Origin: an uncultured Candidatus Competibacteraceae bacterium
Lineage (GTDB): Bacteria; Pseudomonadota; Gammaproteobacteria; Competibacterales; Competibacteraceae
Assembly (NCBI GenBank): GCA_937872125.1
Contig: CALMNY010000157.1
Location: 1-5,829 of the forward strand
Direction: 5' to 3'
Length of the DNA: 5,829 nucleotides
Within the stretch, counting starts at the first letter, position 1. Each line of letters begins with the position of its first letter. Below the pieces are notes generated by a model. That model did no database searches. It was not told the DNA's origin and saw nothing but the letters and a program-made list of their open reading frames with translations. Shown piece by piece: positions 1-5,768 of this stretch. The translations under genes were made by a program, and so were the position numbers.

Positions 1-215
1 TAGTCGCGCCAGCGCAGGGCGGTGTTCTTGGCCAGGATGGTGATGCCGCGCTCCCGCTCCAGGACGTTGGAATCCATCACACGCTCCACCGGGGTGCCCC
101 GGTCGCCGAGCGTGCCGGACTGCTGCAAGAGTTTATCCACCAGCGTGGTTTTGCCGTGGTCTACGTGGGCGATAATGGCGATATTGCGAAGTTGTTCGAT
201 CACAGTGCGTTCCAT
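1..215 (-). CDS. typA: Translational GTPase TypA/BipA, N-terminal part (partial)
   Basis: This is the first 71 codons of a ribosome-binding translational GTPase of the EF-G-like superfamily; the rest lies beyond the left edge. TypA/BipA is known to act on the ribosome, aiding large-subunit assembly and growth at low temperature or under stress. The P-loop (G1) AHVDHGKT is visible at residues 16-23. The family signature [19 protein letters not shown] spans about residues 47-66 and contains the G2/switch I threonine (RGIT, 56-59). The frame is open to the edge with no lesion. The ATG at 215 has no clear Shine-Dalgarno sequence. A GTG at 203 (codon 5) would give a protein starting [11 protein letters not shown], which matches the known E. 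coli start (MIEKLRNIAII) and has a weak GGAA 7 nt upstream, so the true start may be 203. A perfect -10 box lies about 20 bp upstream, so the gene appears to have its own promoter. Family identity is near certain; only the start is open. Confidence 0.95.
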   Translation of the reverse strand, partial: MERTVIEQLRNIAIIAHVDHGKTTLVDKLLQQSGTLGDRGTPVERVMDSNVLERERGITILAKNTALRWRD

Positions 216-235
216 CGGGCGGAAACAGGCAGGGC

Positions 236-241
236 ATTATA
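236..241 (-). promoter_or_regulatory. -10 box of the typA promoter
   Basis: The minus strand reads TATAAT here, a perfect sigma-70 -10 hexamer, 20 bp upstream of the typA ATG (28 bp to the alternative GTG start plus its codon). The predicted transcript would start near 229, with a leader of 13-25 nt. No good -35 sits at the usual 17-bp spacing. The nearest TTGACC on the minus strand is only 11 bp away and lies within a direct repeat. A weak -35 suggests an extended or activator-aided promoter, but that is inference. Confidence 0.6.
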
Positions 242-248
242 ACCGGGA

Positions 249-275
249 CTGGGGTCAACCCACCGGCTGGGGTCA
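249..275 (-). repeat. Pair of 9-bp direct repeats upstream of typA -10
   Basis: CTGGGGTCA occurs at 249-257 and again at 267-275 on the plus strand (TGACCCCAG on the minus strand), start-to-start distance 18 bp. Relative to the typA -10 box the copies cover roughly -20 to -28 and -38 to -46, where an activator or repressor would contact the -35 region. The proximal copy overlaps the short palindrome GGGTCAACCC (252-261). The repeats are directly visible; a role as operator is inference and no regulator is recognised. Confidence 0.4.
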
Positions 276-305
276 GGTTCGGAAACAGAAGGCGGCGGAA
301 ACGAC

Positions 306-330
306 AAAGCCCCGCTGTATGCGGGGCTTT
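306..330 (-). terminator. Rho-independent terminator after csp
   Basis: AAAGCCCCGC (306-315) and GCGGGGCTTT (321-330) form a perfect 10-bp stem with a 5-nt loop. It starts 24 bp beyond the csp stop codon on the minus strand. The TTT ending the stem is followed by GTCGTTTCC on the minus strand, a poor but T-containing tail. The A/T stem ends make it potentially bidirectional. It separates csp from typA, which lies downstream in the same orientation and has its own -10 box. Confidence 0.85.
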
Positions 331-354
331 GGCTCGATTGGTTTGGTGGGAACG

Positions 355-567
355 TTATTTTACCGCGAGTTGCTTGACCATCGTGGCCTGGGGACCCTTG
401 GGGCCGGCCTTGACGTCAAACTCGACCTTCTGATTTTCGGCCAGGGTTCGGAAGCCCTTGCCCTCAATGACTGAGTAGTGGACGAACACGTCGCTGCTAC
501 CATCCTCGGGGGCAATGAAACCGAAGCCCTTGGCTTCGTCAAACCACTTCACAGTACCAGTACGCAT
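355..567 (-). CDS. CspA-family cold-shock protein
   Basis: This gene encodes a 70-residue single-stranded nucleic-acid-binding protein with one cold-shock (OB-fold) domain. Such cytoplasmic proteins act as RNA chaperones that melt mRNA structure and can aid transcription antitermination. The protein opens [21 protein letters not shown]1 is K13-G-F-G-F-I18 and RNP2 is V27-F-V-H30. The DNA/RNA-contacting aromatics W8, F15, F17, F28, H30 and Y31 are present. Length and the GPKGPQA segment before the C-terminus are typical. I chose the ATG at 567, which gives the family's normal N-terminus, over a TTG at 573 that would add two residues. A GAGG lies 10 nt before the ATG. The gene is followed by a strong terminator and preceded by a long gene-free region shared with divergent hrpA. 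Whether it is cold-induced cannot be told from sequence, since many paralogues (CspC, CspD, CspE) are not, so no letter is assigned. Confidence 0.96.
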   Translation of the reverse strand: MRTGTVKWFDEAKGFGFIAPEDGSSDVFVHYSVIEGKGFRTLAENQKVEFDVKAGPKGPQATMVKQLAVK

Positions 568-837
568 TAACAAAAAACCTCAAAGCAATATTTCCTTGTT
601 GGCGACGCTTGGAACGCTGGATTCCCATGAGGGGGCGAGGTCCAAGGGGGGCCGACGCTGGGCATGGGGGCATTGGCAATCTCCAGCCCGCGACGGAAAG
701 TACGCGAAAGCCCTGCATTCCGCAAGTGGATTGGTGGATTTTGTATGCGCCTGGCCGGGGCTTTAATGCCAGAATGACGGTTCGCCGCCAAGGTTCAATG
801 AATATCTATCCTGGTCAACGAAACCCTGGGAATCATT
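568..837. other. Divergent intergenic region between csp and hrpA
   Basis: These 270 bp hold no convincing gene. Short open frames cross it on both strands, but they have no ribosome binding site and their products match no family I recognise. It must contain the csp promoter (minus) and the hrpA promoter (plus). For hrpA a possible -10 is TTTAAT at 762-767 (5 of 6 matches), without a good -35 at 16-18 bp. For csp a weak candidate is TTGCGG, 17-bp spacer, TACTTT on the minus strand near 696-724, which would give a leader of roughly 120 nt. Long leaders are common in cspA-type genes. Neither promoter is secure. The stretch near 628-670 is rich in G runs on the plus strand. ACGCT recurs at about 605, 613 and 655, without clear meaning. 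Confidence 0.5.
578..581 (-). promoter_or_regulatory. Ribosome binding site of csp
   Basis: The minus strand reads GAGG followed by a T-rich spacer and TTAATG. Spacing is 10 nt to the ATG at 567, but only 4 nt to the TTG at 573. The spacing is slightly long for the ATG, yet the protein alignment favours it. Confidence 0.5.
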
Positions 838-3800
838 GTGGAAAACCTGTTCGCTGATCTGTGCGCCCGCCTGAGCGAATGCCCGACCCGTGACCGCGCT
901 GCGTTCGCCCGTCGCCTGCGTAGCCTGGATCGGCGCGGGCGCGAGGGCAAGCCGGTAGAGCGCGCTCTGCAACAATTGGTCGCCGAACTGGAGGCCGCCG
1001 TTGTGCGGTTGCGTGAGCGCCGGGCCGCGCTGCCGGTTCCAACTTTTGATGACAGCCTGCCGATCAATGCCCATCGCGAAGCCATCGCCGCCGCTCTGCG
1101 CGAGCACCAGGTCATCGTGTTGTGCGGCGAAACGGGTTCCGGCAAGACCACGCAGTTGCCGAAAATCTGCCTGTCGCTGGGCCTGGGCGCGGCGGGGCTG
1201 ATCGGCCACACCCAGCCGCGCCGAATCGCCGCCCGCTCGGTAGCAGCGCGGATCGCGGCGGAACTGGGAACGAGGGTCGGCGGCCAGGTCGGCTACAAGG
1301 TGCGCTTTTCCGACCGGACTGGGCCGGACGCCGCGATCAAGCTGATGACCGATGGCATTCTGCTGGCGGAGACCCAGAGCGACCGCCAGTTGGATCAGTA
1401 CGAGGTCATCATCCTCGACGAGGCCCACGAGCGCAGTCTGAACATTGATTTTCTGCTGGGCTATCTCAAGCGGCTGTTGCCCCGGCGGCCCGATCTGAAG
1501 CTGATCATCACCTCGGCAACGATTGACCCCGAACGGTTTTCCCGCCATTTCAACCAGGCGCCGATTCTGGAAGTGTCGGGGCGAACGTATCCGGTGGCGA
1601 TGCGCTACCGGCCGTTGCTGGCGGCGGATGAAGACGAGCGCGACCGCGATTTGCAGCAGGCGATTCTGGATGCGGTGGACGAGGTCTGGAAGGAAGGGCC
1701 GGGCGACATCCTCATTTTCCTGTCCGGCGAACGGGAGATTCGGGAGACGGCGGAAAGCCTGCGCAAGCATCATCCGCCCAATACCGAAGTATTGCCGCTG
1801 TACGCCCGGCTGTCCGCCGCTGAGCAGAACCGGGTGTTTCAGCCGCGTGGCCGCCCGCGCATCGTGCTGGCCACCAACGTCGCCGAAACCTCGCTGACCG
1901 TGCCCGGCATCCGCTACGTGATTGACCCCGGTACGGCGCGCATCAGCCGCTACAGCCCGCGCAGCCGGATTCAGCGCCTGCCGGTGGAGAAAATTTCCCA
2001 GGCCAGCGCCAACCAGCGCGCCGGGCGCTGCGGGCGGGTGATGGCGGGTGTCTGCGTGCGACTGTATGCGGAGGAGGATTTTCAGGCCCGCCCGCCGTTC
2101 ACCGATCCAGAGATTCTGCGCACCCATCTGGCGGCGGTGATCCTGCAGATGAGCGCGCTGAATCTGGGGCGACCGGAAGAGTTCCCGTTCGTGGACCCGC
2201 CGGACTCGCGCCAGATCAGCGATGGTTTCCGGTTGCTGTTCGAGTTGCAGGCGGTGGACGAGCAGCGCCGCATCACCGACCGGGGCCGGCAACTGGCGAA
2301 GCTGCCGGTGGACCCCCGGCTGGGGCGGATGCTGCTGGCGGGGCAACAGGAAAGCTGTTTGCGCGAAGCGTTGATCATCGTCGCCGCGCTGGCGATTCAG
2401 GACCCGCGCGAGCGGCCGCTGGAAAAACAGCAGGCGGCGGATGAGAAACATCGCCGGTTCCGCGACGAGCATTCCGACTTTCTGACCCTGCTCAAGCTGT
2501 GGGACTACTACCATGAGCAGATGCGGCAACTGTCCAGAAATCAGTTGCGCAATCTCTGCCAGGCCGATTTTCTGTCGTTCGTGCGGATGCGGGAATGGCA
2601 CGACTTGCATCAGGAGTTGCTGGGGCGGGTGACGGAGATGGGGATGCGGCTCAATGACGCGCCCGCGCCCTACGCCAACCTGCACCGGGCGCTGCTGACC
2701 GGTCTGCTCGGCCACTTGGGCTTGAAGCAGGAAGAGAACGCCTATCTGGGGGCGCGCGGGCGGAATTTTTACCTGTTCCCCGGTTCCGGGCTGTTTAAAA
2801 AGCGGCCGCGCTGGGTGGTGTCTGCCGAACTGGTGGAAACCAGCCGGCTGTACGCGCGCACCGTGGCGCGGATCGAACCGGAGTGGGTGGAAGGTCTGGC
2901 TGGCCATCTGCTCAAGCGCAGCTACGCCGAGCCACACTGGGAGAAGCGCCCGGCCCAAGTGAGCGCCCTCGAACGAGTCACGCTGTACGGCCTGCCCATC
3001 ATTGCCAATCGTCGGGTTCACTACGGGCCACTCGATCCGGCGCTGGCGCGGGAGATTTTTATCCGGCAGGCGCTGGTCGAGGGTGAGTTTCAATGCCGCG
3101 CCCCTTTTTTTGCGCACAACCGACAACTGCTGGCCGAACTGGAGGAACTGGAAGTTCGCGCCCGCCGCGATCTGGCCGCCGATGAGGAGACGCTGTACCG
3201 CTTTTACGCCGAGCGGATTCCCGAAAGTGTTTACAGCGGCCTGACCTTTGAAACCTGGCGCAAGCAGGCCGAACGGCAAAATCCCCGCCTGCTGTTCCTC
3301 GACCGGGCCGTGCTATTGGCGCAAGCGGGTCCGGTCGCGGACGGCGAGCGGTTCCCCGATCATCTCGATCTCGACGGCTTGAAACTGCCCTTGAGCTATC
3401 GCTTTGCGCCGGGGGCGGAAGACGATGGGGTCACACTCACCGTGCCGCTGGCGGCGGTCAATCAGGTGGACCCGAAGCGCCTGGACTGGCTGGTGCCCGG
3501 GTTGCGGGCGGAACGGATGGCGGCGTTGCTGAAATCGCTACCCAAGGCCCTGCGGCGGAATTTCGTCCCGGTGCCCAACTATGTCCAAGCCTTGTTGGAG
3601 GTGATCGAGCCGGGCAAGGCTCCCTCCCCCCTGGTGGGGGAGGGTTGGGGTGGGGGGGTTGAACGGCTACCGCGATCACTGGTCGGCGCCATGACCGAGC
3701 ACTTGCAGCGGATGACCGGGGTACGGATTCCCGAGGAGGCCTGGAATTTCGACGCCGTGCCGCTGCATTTGCGAATGCGCTTTCAGGTGGTGGACGCCGA

Positions 3801-4773
3801 CGGCAAAACGCTGGCGGTCGGGCGCGACTGGGCGGCGATTCAACAGCAGTTGCGCGGCGAAGCCCGGACCCGTTTCTCGGCGTTGCCGACCCCGGAATTT
3901 GAGCGAGAACGGTTGCGCGACTGGGATTTTGGCGCGTTGCCCGCCGAAGTCAGTTTCATCCGCAACGGGATTCAGTTACGCGGCTATCCGGCCCTGATCG
4001 CGGAACCAGACGGGACGCTGGCGCTGCGGGTGCTGGATTCGCTGGCCCAGGCAGAAGCAGCGACGCGCACTGGGTTGCGGCGGCTGATCGGCTGGCGACT
4101 GGGGCCGGCCTTCAAGACGCTGGCGCGCGATCTACCGCAGTTCCAGCGGATGACGCTGCATTACCTCGGACTGGGGACACAGGAACAGTTACGGGAAGAT
4201 GTGCTAAACGCCATTCTCGACCGGGCGTTTCTGGCTGACGGGCCATTGCCGCGTGACCGGGTGGCGTTCGATCAACGGCTGGAGCGCGGCAAAACTCGAC
4301 TGGCTGCCGTGAAAAAGGAAGTTTGCGAAACGGCGGATGCGATTCTAGTGGCATATCACGAAGTGCGCCGGGCGTTGATCGAGGAATCGCCGGTCTGGGC
4401 CGAAGCGCTCGCCGACATCCGTGCGCAACTGGCGCGGCTGGTCTATCCCGGCTTTCTCAGTCAGACGCCGACGGAGTGGTTGCCGCACCTGCCACGCTAT
4501 CTGCGGGCCATCAGCCTGCGGCTGCAAAAACTCCGGCAGGCTCCGGACCGGGATCGCCAGCGGCGCGGCGACATCCTCCGGTTGTGGGAAGGTTGCCAAC
4601 GGCGTCTGGACGAGGATGCCCGGCGGGAACGCTACAACCCGGAGTTGATCCGCTTCCGCTGGCTGCTGGAGGAACTGCGGGTGTCGCAGTTCGCCCAGGA
4701 ATTGAAGACCGTCGCGCCGGTGTCGGTCAAGCGGTTGGAGGAGCAATGGGAGCGGATGAGACAGACTGGATAA
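838..4773 (+). CDS. hrpA: ATP-dependent DEAH-box RNA helicase HrpA
   Basis: This is a complete 1,311-residue cytoplasmic RNA helicase, close to the ~1,300 residues of E. coli HrpA. HrpA is known from fimbrial mRNA processing and, more recently, rescue of collided ribosomes in E. coli. Core motifs are intact: Walker A GETGSGKTT (97-105), motif Ia TQPRR (125-129), DEAH (194-197), SAT (226-228), motif V TNVAETS (346-352) and motif VI QRAGRCGR (393-400). Winged-helix/HA2 and OB-fold segments follow at about 440-700. The long HrpA-specific C-terminal region (DUF3418 type) runs to the end, with the typical IRFRWLLEELRVSQFAQ near the C-terminus. The start is GTG at 838: an in-frame stop at 799-801 limits extension and no ATG lies between, and only a weak GGGA precedes it. 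The oddity is an in-frame repeat at residues about 928-945 that lengthens a loop relative to the E. coli protein as I recall it. The gene stands alone: divergent csp precedes it, and a gap with its own promoter follows. Confidence 0.97.
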   Translation: MENLFADLCARLSECPTRDRAAFARRLRSLDRRGREGKPVERALQQLVAELEAAVVRLRERRAALPVPTFDDSLPINAHREAIAAALREHQVIVLCGETGSGKTTQLPKICLSLGLGAAGLIGHTQPRRIAARSVAARIAAELGTRVGGQVGYKVRFSDRTGPDAAIKLMTDGILLAETQSDRQLDQYEVIILDEAHERSLNIDFLLGYLKRLLPRRPDLKLIITSATIDPERFSRHFNQAPILEVSGRTYPVAMRYRPLLAADEDERDRDLQQAILDAVDEVWKEGPGDILIFLSGEREIRETAESLRKHHPPNTEVLPLYARLSAAEQNRVFQPRGRPRIVLATNVAETSLTVPGIRYVIDPGTARISRYSPRSRIQRLPVEKISQASANQRAGRCGRVMAGVCVRLYAEEDFQARPPFTDPEILRTHLAAVILQMSALNLGRPEEFPFVDPPDSRQISDGFRLLFELQAVDEQRRITDRGRQLAKLPVDPRLGRMLLAGQQESCLREALIIVAALAIQDPRERPLEKQQAADEKHRRFRDEHSDFLTLLKLWDYYHEQMRQLSRNQLRNLCQADFLSFVRMREWHDLHQELLGRVTEMGMRLNDAPAPYANLHRALLTGLLGHLGLKQEENAYLGARGRNFYLFPGSGLFKKRPRWVVSAELVETSRLYARTVARIEPEWVEGLAGHLLKRSYAEPHWEKRPAQVSALERVTLYGLPIIANRRVHYGPLDPALAREIFIRQALVEGEFQCRAPFFAHNRQLLAELEELEVRARRDLAADEETLYRFYAERIPESVYSGLTFETWRKQAERQNPRLLFLDRAVLLAQAGPVADGERFPDHLDLDGLKLPLSYRFAPGAEDDGVTLTVPLAAVNQVDPKRLDWLVPGLRAERMAALLKSLPKALRRNFVPVPNYVQALLEVIEPGKAPSPLVGEGWGGGVERLPRSLVGAMTEHLQRMTGVRIPEEAWNFDAVPLHLRMRFQVVDADGKTLAVGRDWAAIQQQLRGEARTRFSALPTPEFERERLRDWDFGALPAEVSFIRNGIQLRGYPALIAEPDGTLALRVLDSLAQAEAATRTGLRRLIGWRLGPAFKTLARDLPQFQRMTLHYLGLGTQEQLREDVLNAILDRAFLADGPLPRDRVAFDQRLERGKTRLAAVKKEVCETADAILVAYHEVRRALIEESPVWAEALADIRAQLARLVYPGFLSQTPTEWLPHLPRYLRAISLRLQKLRQAPDRDRQRRGDILRLWEGCQRRLDEDARRERYNPELIRFRWLLEELRVSQFAQELKTVAPVSVKRLEEQWERMRQTG
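3619..3660 (+). repeat. Palindromic C-rich/G-rich repeat inserted in frame in hrpA
   Basis: CCCTCCCCC (3622-3630) and GGGGGAGGG (3636-3644) form a perfect 9-bp stem with the loop CTGGT. A G-rich tail of the form GGGTTGGGGTGGGG follows. This matches a pattern I know from intergenic repeats in many proteobacterial genomes, which when translated give peptides such as SPLVGEGWGGG on one strand and PHPNPPP on the other. Here the hrpA frame reads APSPLVGEGWGGGV (residues 928-941). From memory, E. coli HrpA has about 24 residues between the NY of NFVPAPNY and RMTGV, against 42 here, so the insert is about 18 codons. The reading frame is preserved. Confidence 0.75.
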
Positions 4774-4782
4774 AAATCAAGT

Positions 4783-4796
4783 TTGATCCAGATGAT
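4783..4796. promoter_or_regulatory. Imperfect FNR/CRP-like dyad after hrpA
   Basis: TTGAT-CCAG-ATGAT resembles the FNR consensus TTGAT-N4-ATCAA, with one perfect half and a second half matching 3 of 5 bases. It lies 10 bp after the hrpA stop and more than 100 bp upstream of the predicted start of the next transcript, which is far for FNR. It could easily be chance. Confidence 0.15.
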
Positions 4797-4801
4797 TGTC
4801 A

Positions 4802-4820
4802 AGCCGGCTTCCAGCCGGTT
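4802..4820 (+). terminator. Weak hairpin after hrpA, possible terminator
   Basis: CCGGCT (4804-4809) and AGCCGG (4813-4818) pair around the 3-nt loop TCC, extendable by a G-T and an A-T pair to 4802/4820. It lies 28 bp beyond the hrpA stop. The following bases (CTGCATTG) are not a U-tract, so intrinsic termination would be poor. It could instead protect the 3' end or be incidental. Confidence 0.4.
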
Positions 4821-4847
4821 CTGCATTGAAGTTCGTTGGATAAAGCT

Positions 4848-4862
4848 AATGAGTAGATCATT
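4848..4862. promoter_or_regulatory. AATGA-N5-TCATT dyad, possible operator
   Basis: A perfect 5-bp inverted repeat with a 5-bp centre (AATGA GTAGA TCATT) ends 8 bp before the proposed -35 of the substrate-binding protein gene, centred about 50 bp upstream of the expected transcript start. That is a common position for an activator site. The symmetry is seen; the function is inferred and no regulator family is assigned. Confidence 0.25.
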
Positions 4863-4870
4863 CCTGGCCG

Positions 4871-4900
4871 TTGCTGTTCGCAGGCCGCTACACTTATAAC
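4871..4900 (+). promoter_or_regulatory. Probable sigma-70 promoter of the substrate-binding protein gene
   Basis: TATAAC (4895-4900, 5 of 6 matches to the -10 consensus) follows TTGCTG (4871-4876, 3 of 6 matches to the -35 consensus) with an 18-bp spacer. Transcription would start near 4906, only about 16 nt before the ATG, leaving room for the strong ribosome binding site. The weak -35 fits possible activation from the dyad upstream. Confidence 0.45.
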
Positions 4901-4912
4901 CAGCCCATTTCT

Positions 4913-4917
4913 GGAGG
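4913..4917 (+). promoter_or_regulatory. Strong ribosome binding site, sets the start at 4922
   Basis: GGAGG lies 4 nt before the ATG at 4922. It rules against the in-frame TTG at 4871, which would add 17 residues in front of an otherwise ideal signal peptide. Confidence 0.8.
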
Positions 4918-4921
4918 ATAC

Positions 4922-5755
4922 ATGAAAAGACTGTTGCTATTGGTCGTCATGGCGCTGATTTCCACTGCCGCGCTGGCGGCCAACGTGACTTATCGGTTCT
5001 CGCCGGTCAACCAGTGGGACATCACCAAAACGGCGGCCTATTGGAACCCGATCGTGCAGTACGTGGAAAACCAGAGCGGTGTGCGGCTGGAGCTCAAGAT
5101 CGGCCGCACCTCGGCGGATACGACCAGTTATGTGCTGGCGCAGGAAGTGGAGTTCGTGTTTTCCAATCACTTGTTCTCGCCGGAGCGGGAGGCGCTGGGC
5201 TGGAAGGTATTTGGGCGGCGCAACGTACCGCAGTTGTACGGGCAAATTGCCGTGCCCGAAGATTCGCCGATCCGCAAACTGGAGGAGTTGCAAGACAAGA
5301 CGGTCGTTTTTGCCGGACCCGAGGCGTTCATCGGTTATAAGGTGACTTATGCGGAATTACTCGCCCGGGGTATTCAGGTCAAGACTGACTTCGGCGGCAA
5401 CCAGAACGCGGCCTTTGCCCAGATGTTCGCCGGTAAGGCCGCCGCCACAGGGAGCAATTCGATGTTGACCGAGGGGTACGCCAAACGCGAGAACAGGAAG
5501 TTTCGCATCCTCTGGACCTCCGAGGGCTACCACGACCTGGCGCTGATGGTGTCCAGCAAGGTGCCGGAAAAAGACGTGCAGGCCGTGGCCCAGGCCTTTT
5601 TCGGAATGTACGAAGACCCGGTGGGCCGGGAGGTCCTGCGCAAAGCTTCCGAGGTGGTGGGCTTGAGCGCCGACGCCTATTTCGTGCCGGCCACCGCCGC
5701 CGACTATGCGTCGTACCGGCGTTTCTACCAGACGGCCCCGGTGATCCTGCGCTGA
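4922..5755 (+). CDS. PhnD-family periplasmic substrate-binding protein
   Basis: This 277-residue exported protein resembles the PhnD-like family of phosphate/phosphite/phosphonate-binding proteins (PF12974 type). These bind a small ligand in the periplasm for an ABC importer or a membrane sensor. It opens with a Sec signal peptide: MKR, a hydrophobic core (about 4-14) and STAALA, with likely cleavage after A19 (ALA-A). The mature part starts with a short beta strand and FSPVNQWDITKTAAYWNPIVQYV, the usual N-terminal lobe helix. The hinge-region signature LEELQDKTVVFAGPEAFIGYKV (120-141) corresponds to the family's LKGKTVAF-P-S-SGY block. QMFAGKAAATGSN and the ILWTSEGYHDLALMVSSKVP segment match the later lobe. 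The family serine/threonine next to GY is replaced (AFIGY), so the ligand may not be a phosphonate. No ABC ATPase or permease gene is visible. The next gene begins 13 bp later, so the two are probably co-transcribed. Confidence 0.85.
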   Translation: MKRLLLLVVMALISTAALAANVTYRFSPVNQWDITKTAAYWNPIVQYVENQSGVRLELKIGRTSADTTSYVLAQEVEFVFSNHLFSPEREALGWKVFGRRNVPQLYGQIAVPEDSPIRKLEELQDKTVVFAGPEAFIGYKVTYAELLARGIQVKTDFGGNQNAAFAQMFAGKAAATGSNSMLTEGYAKRENRKFRILWTSEGYHDLALMVSSKVPEKDVQAVAQAFFGMYEDPVGREVLRKASEVVGLSADAYFVPATAADYASYRRFYQTAPVILR

Positions 5756-5768
5756 TTGCTGTCCAAAC

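Noticed and set aside
22..474. 150-codon plus-strand frame across typA, the terminator and csp
   Set aside because: It is antisense to two clear genes and reads through a strong hairpin, so it is a shadow frame.
571..573. TTG at 573 as the csp start
   Set aside because: It adds two residues before the family's normal MRTGTVKWF start, and the GAGG would be only 4 nt away.
628..670. G-run-rich stretch in the csp/hrpA gap as a second copy of the hrpA palindromic repeat
   Set aside because: It has G runs but lacks the CCCTCCCCC/GGGGGAGGG arms and the GGGTTGGGGTGGG tail, so it is not the same element.
567..791. 74-codon minus-strand frame upstream of csp
   Set aside because: It runs through the csp leader and ends at the csp start. 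The product resembles no family and has no ribosome binding site.
609..857. Plus-strand frame overlapping the hrpA start, with ATG at 798
   Set aside because: It ends within the first codons of hrpA and has no family similarity. At most it would be a leader peptide, for which I see no ribosome binding site.
763..3279. 838-codon open frame antisense to hrpA
   Set aside because: It lies entirely opposite a well-supported helicase gene. Its product is rich in Q, R, P, H and L with no recognisable domain, which is typical of an antisense frame kept open by GC-rich codons, and no ribosome binding site or gene family supports it.
4871..4921. 17-residue N-terminal extension of the binding protein from TTG 4871
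   Set aside because: It would include the promoter and the GGAGG site and would put non-signal sequence in front of a standard signal peptide.
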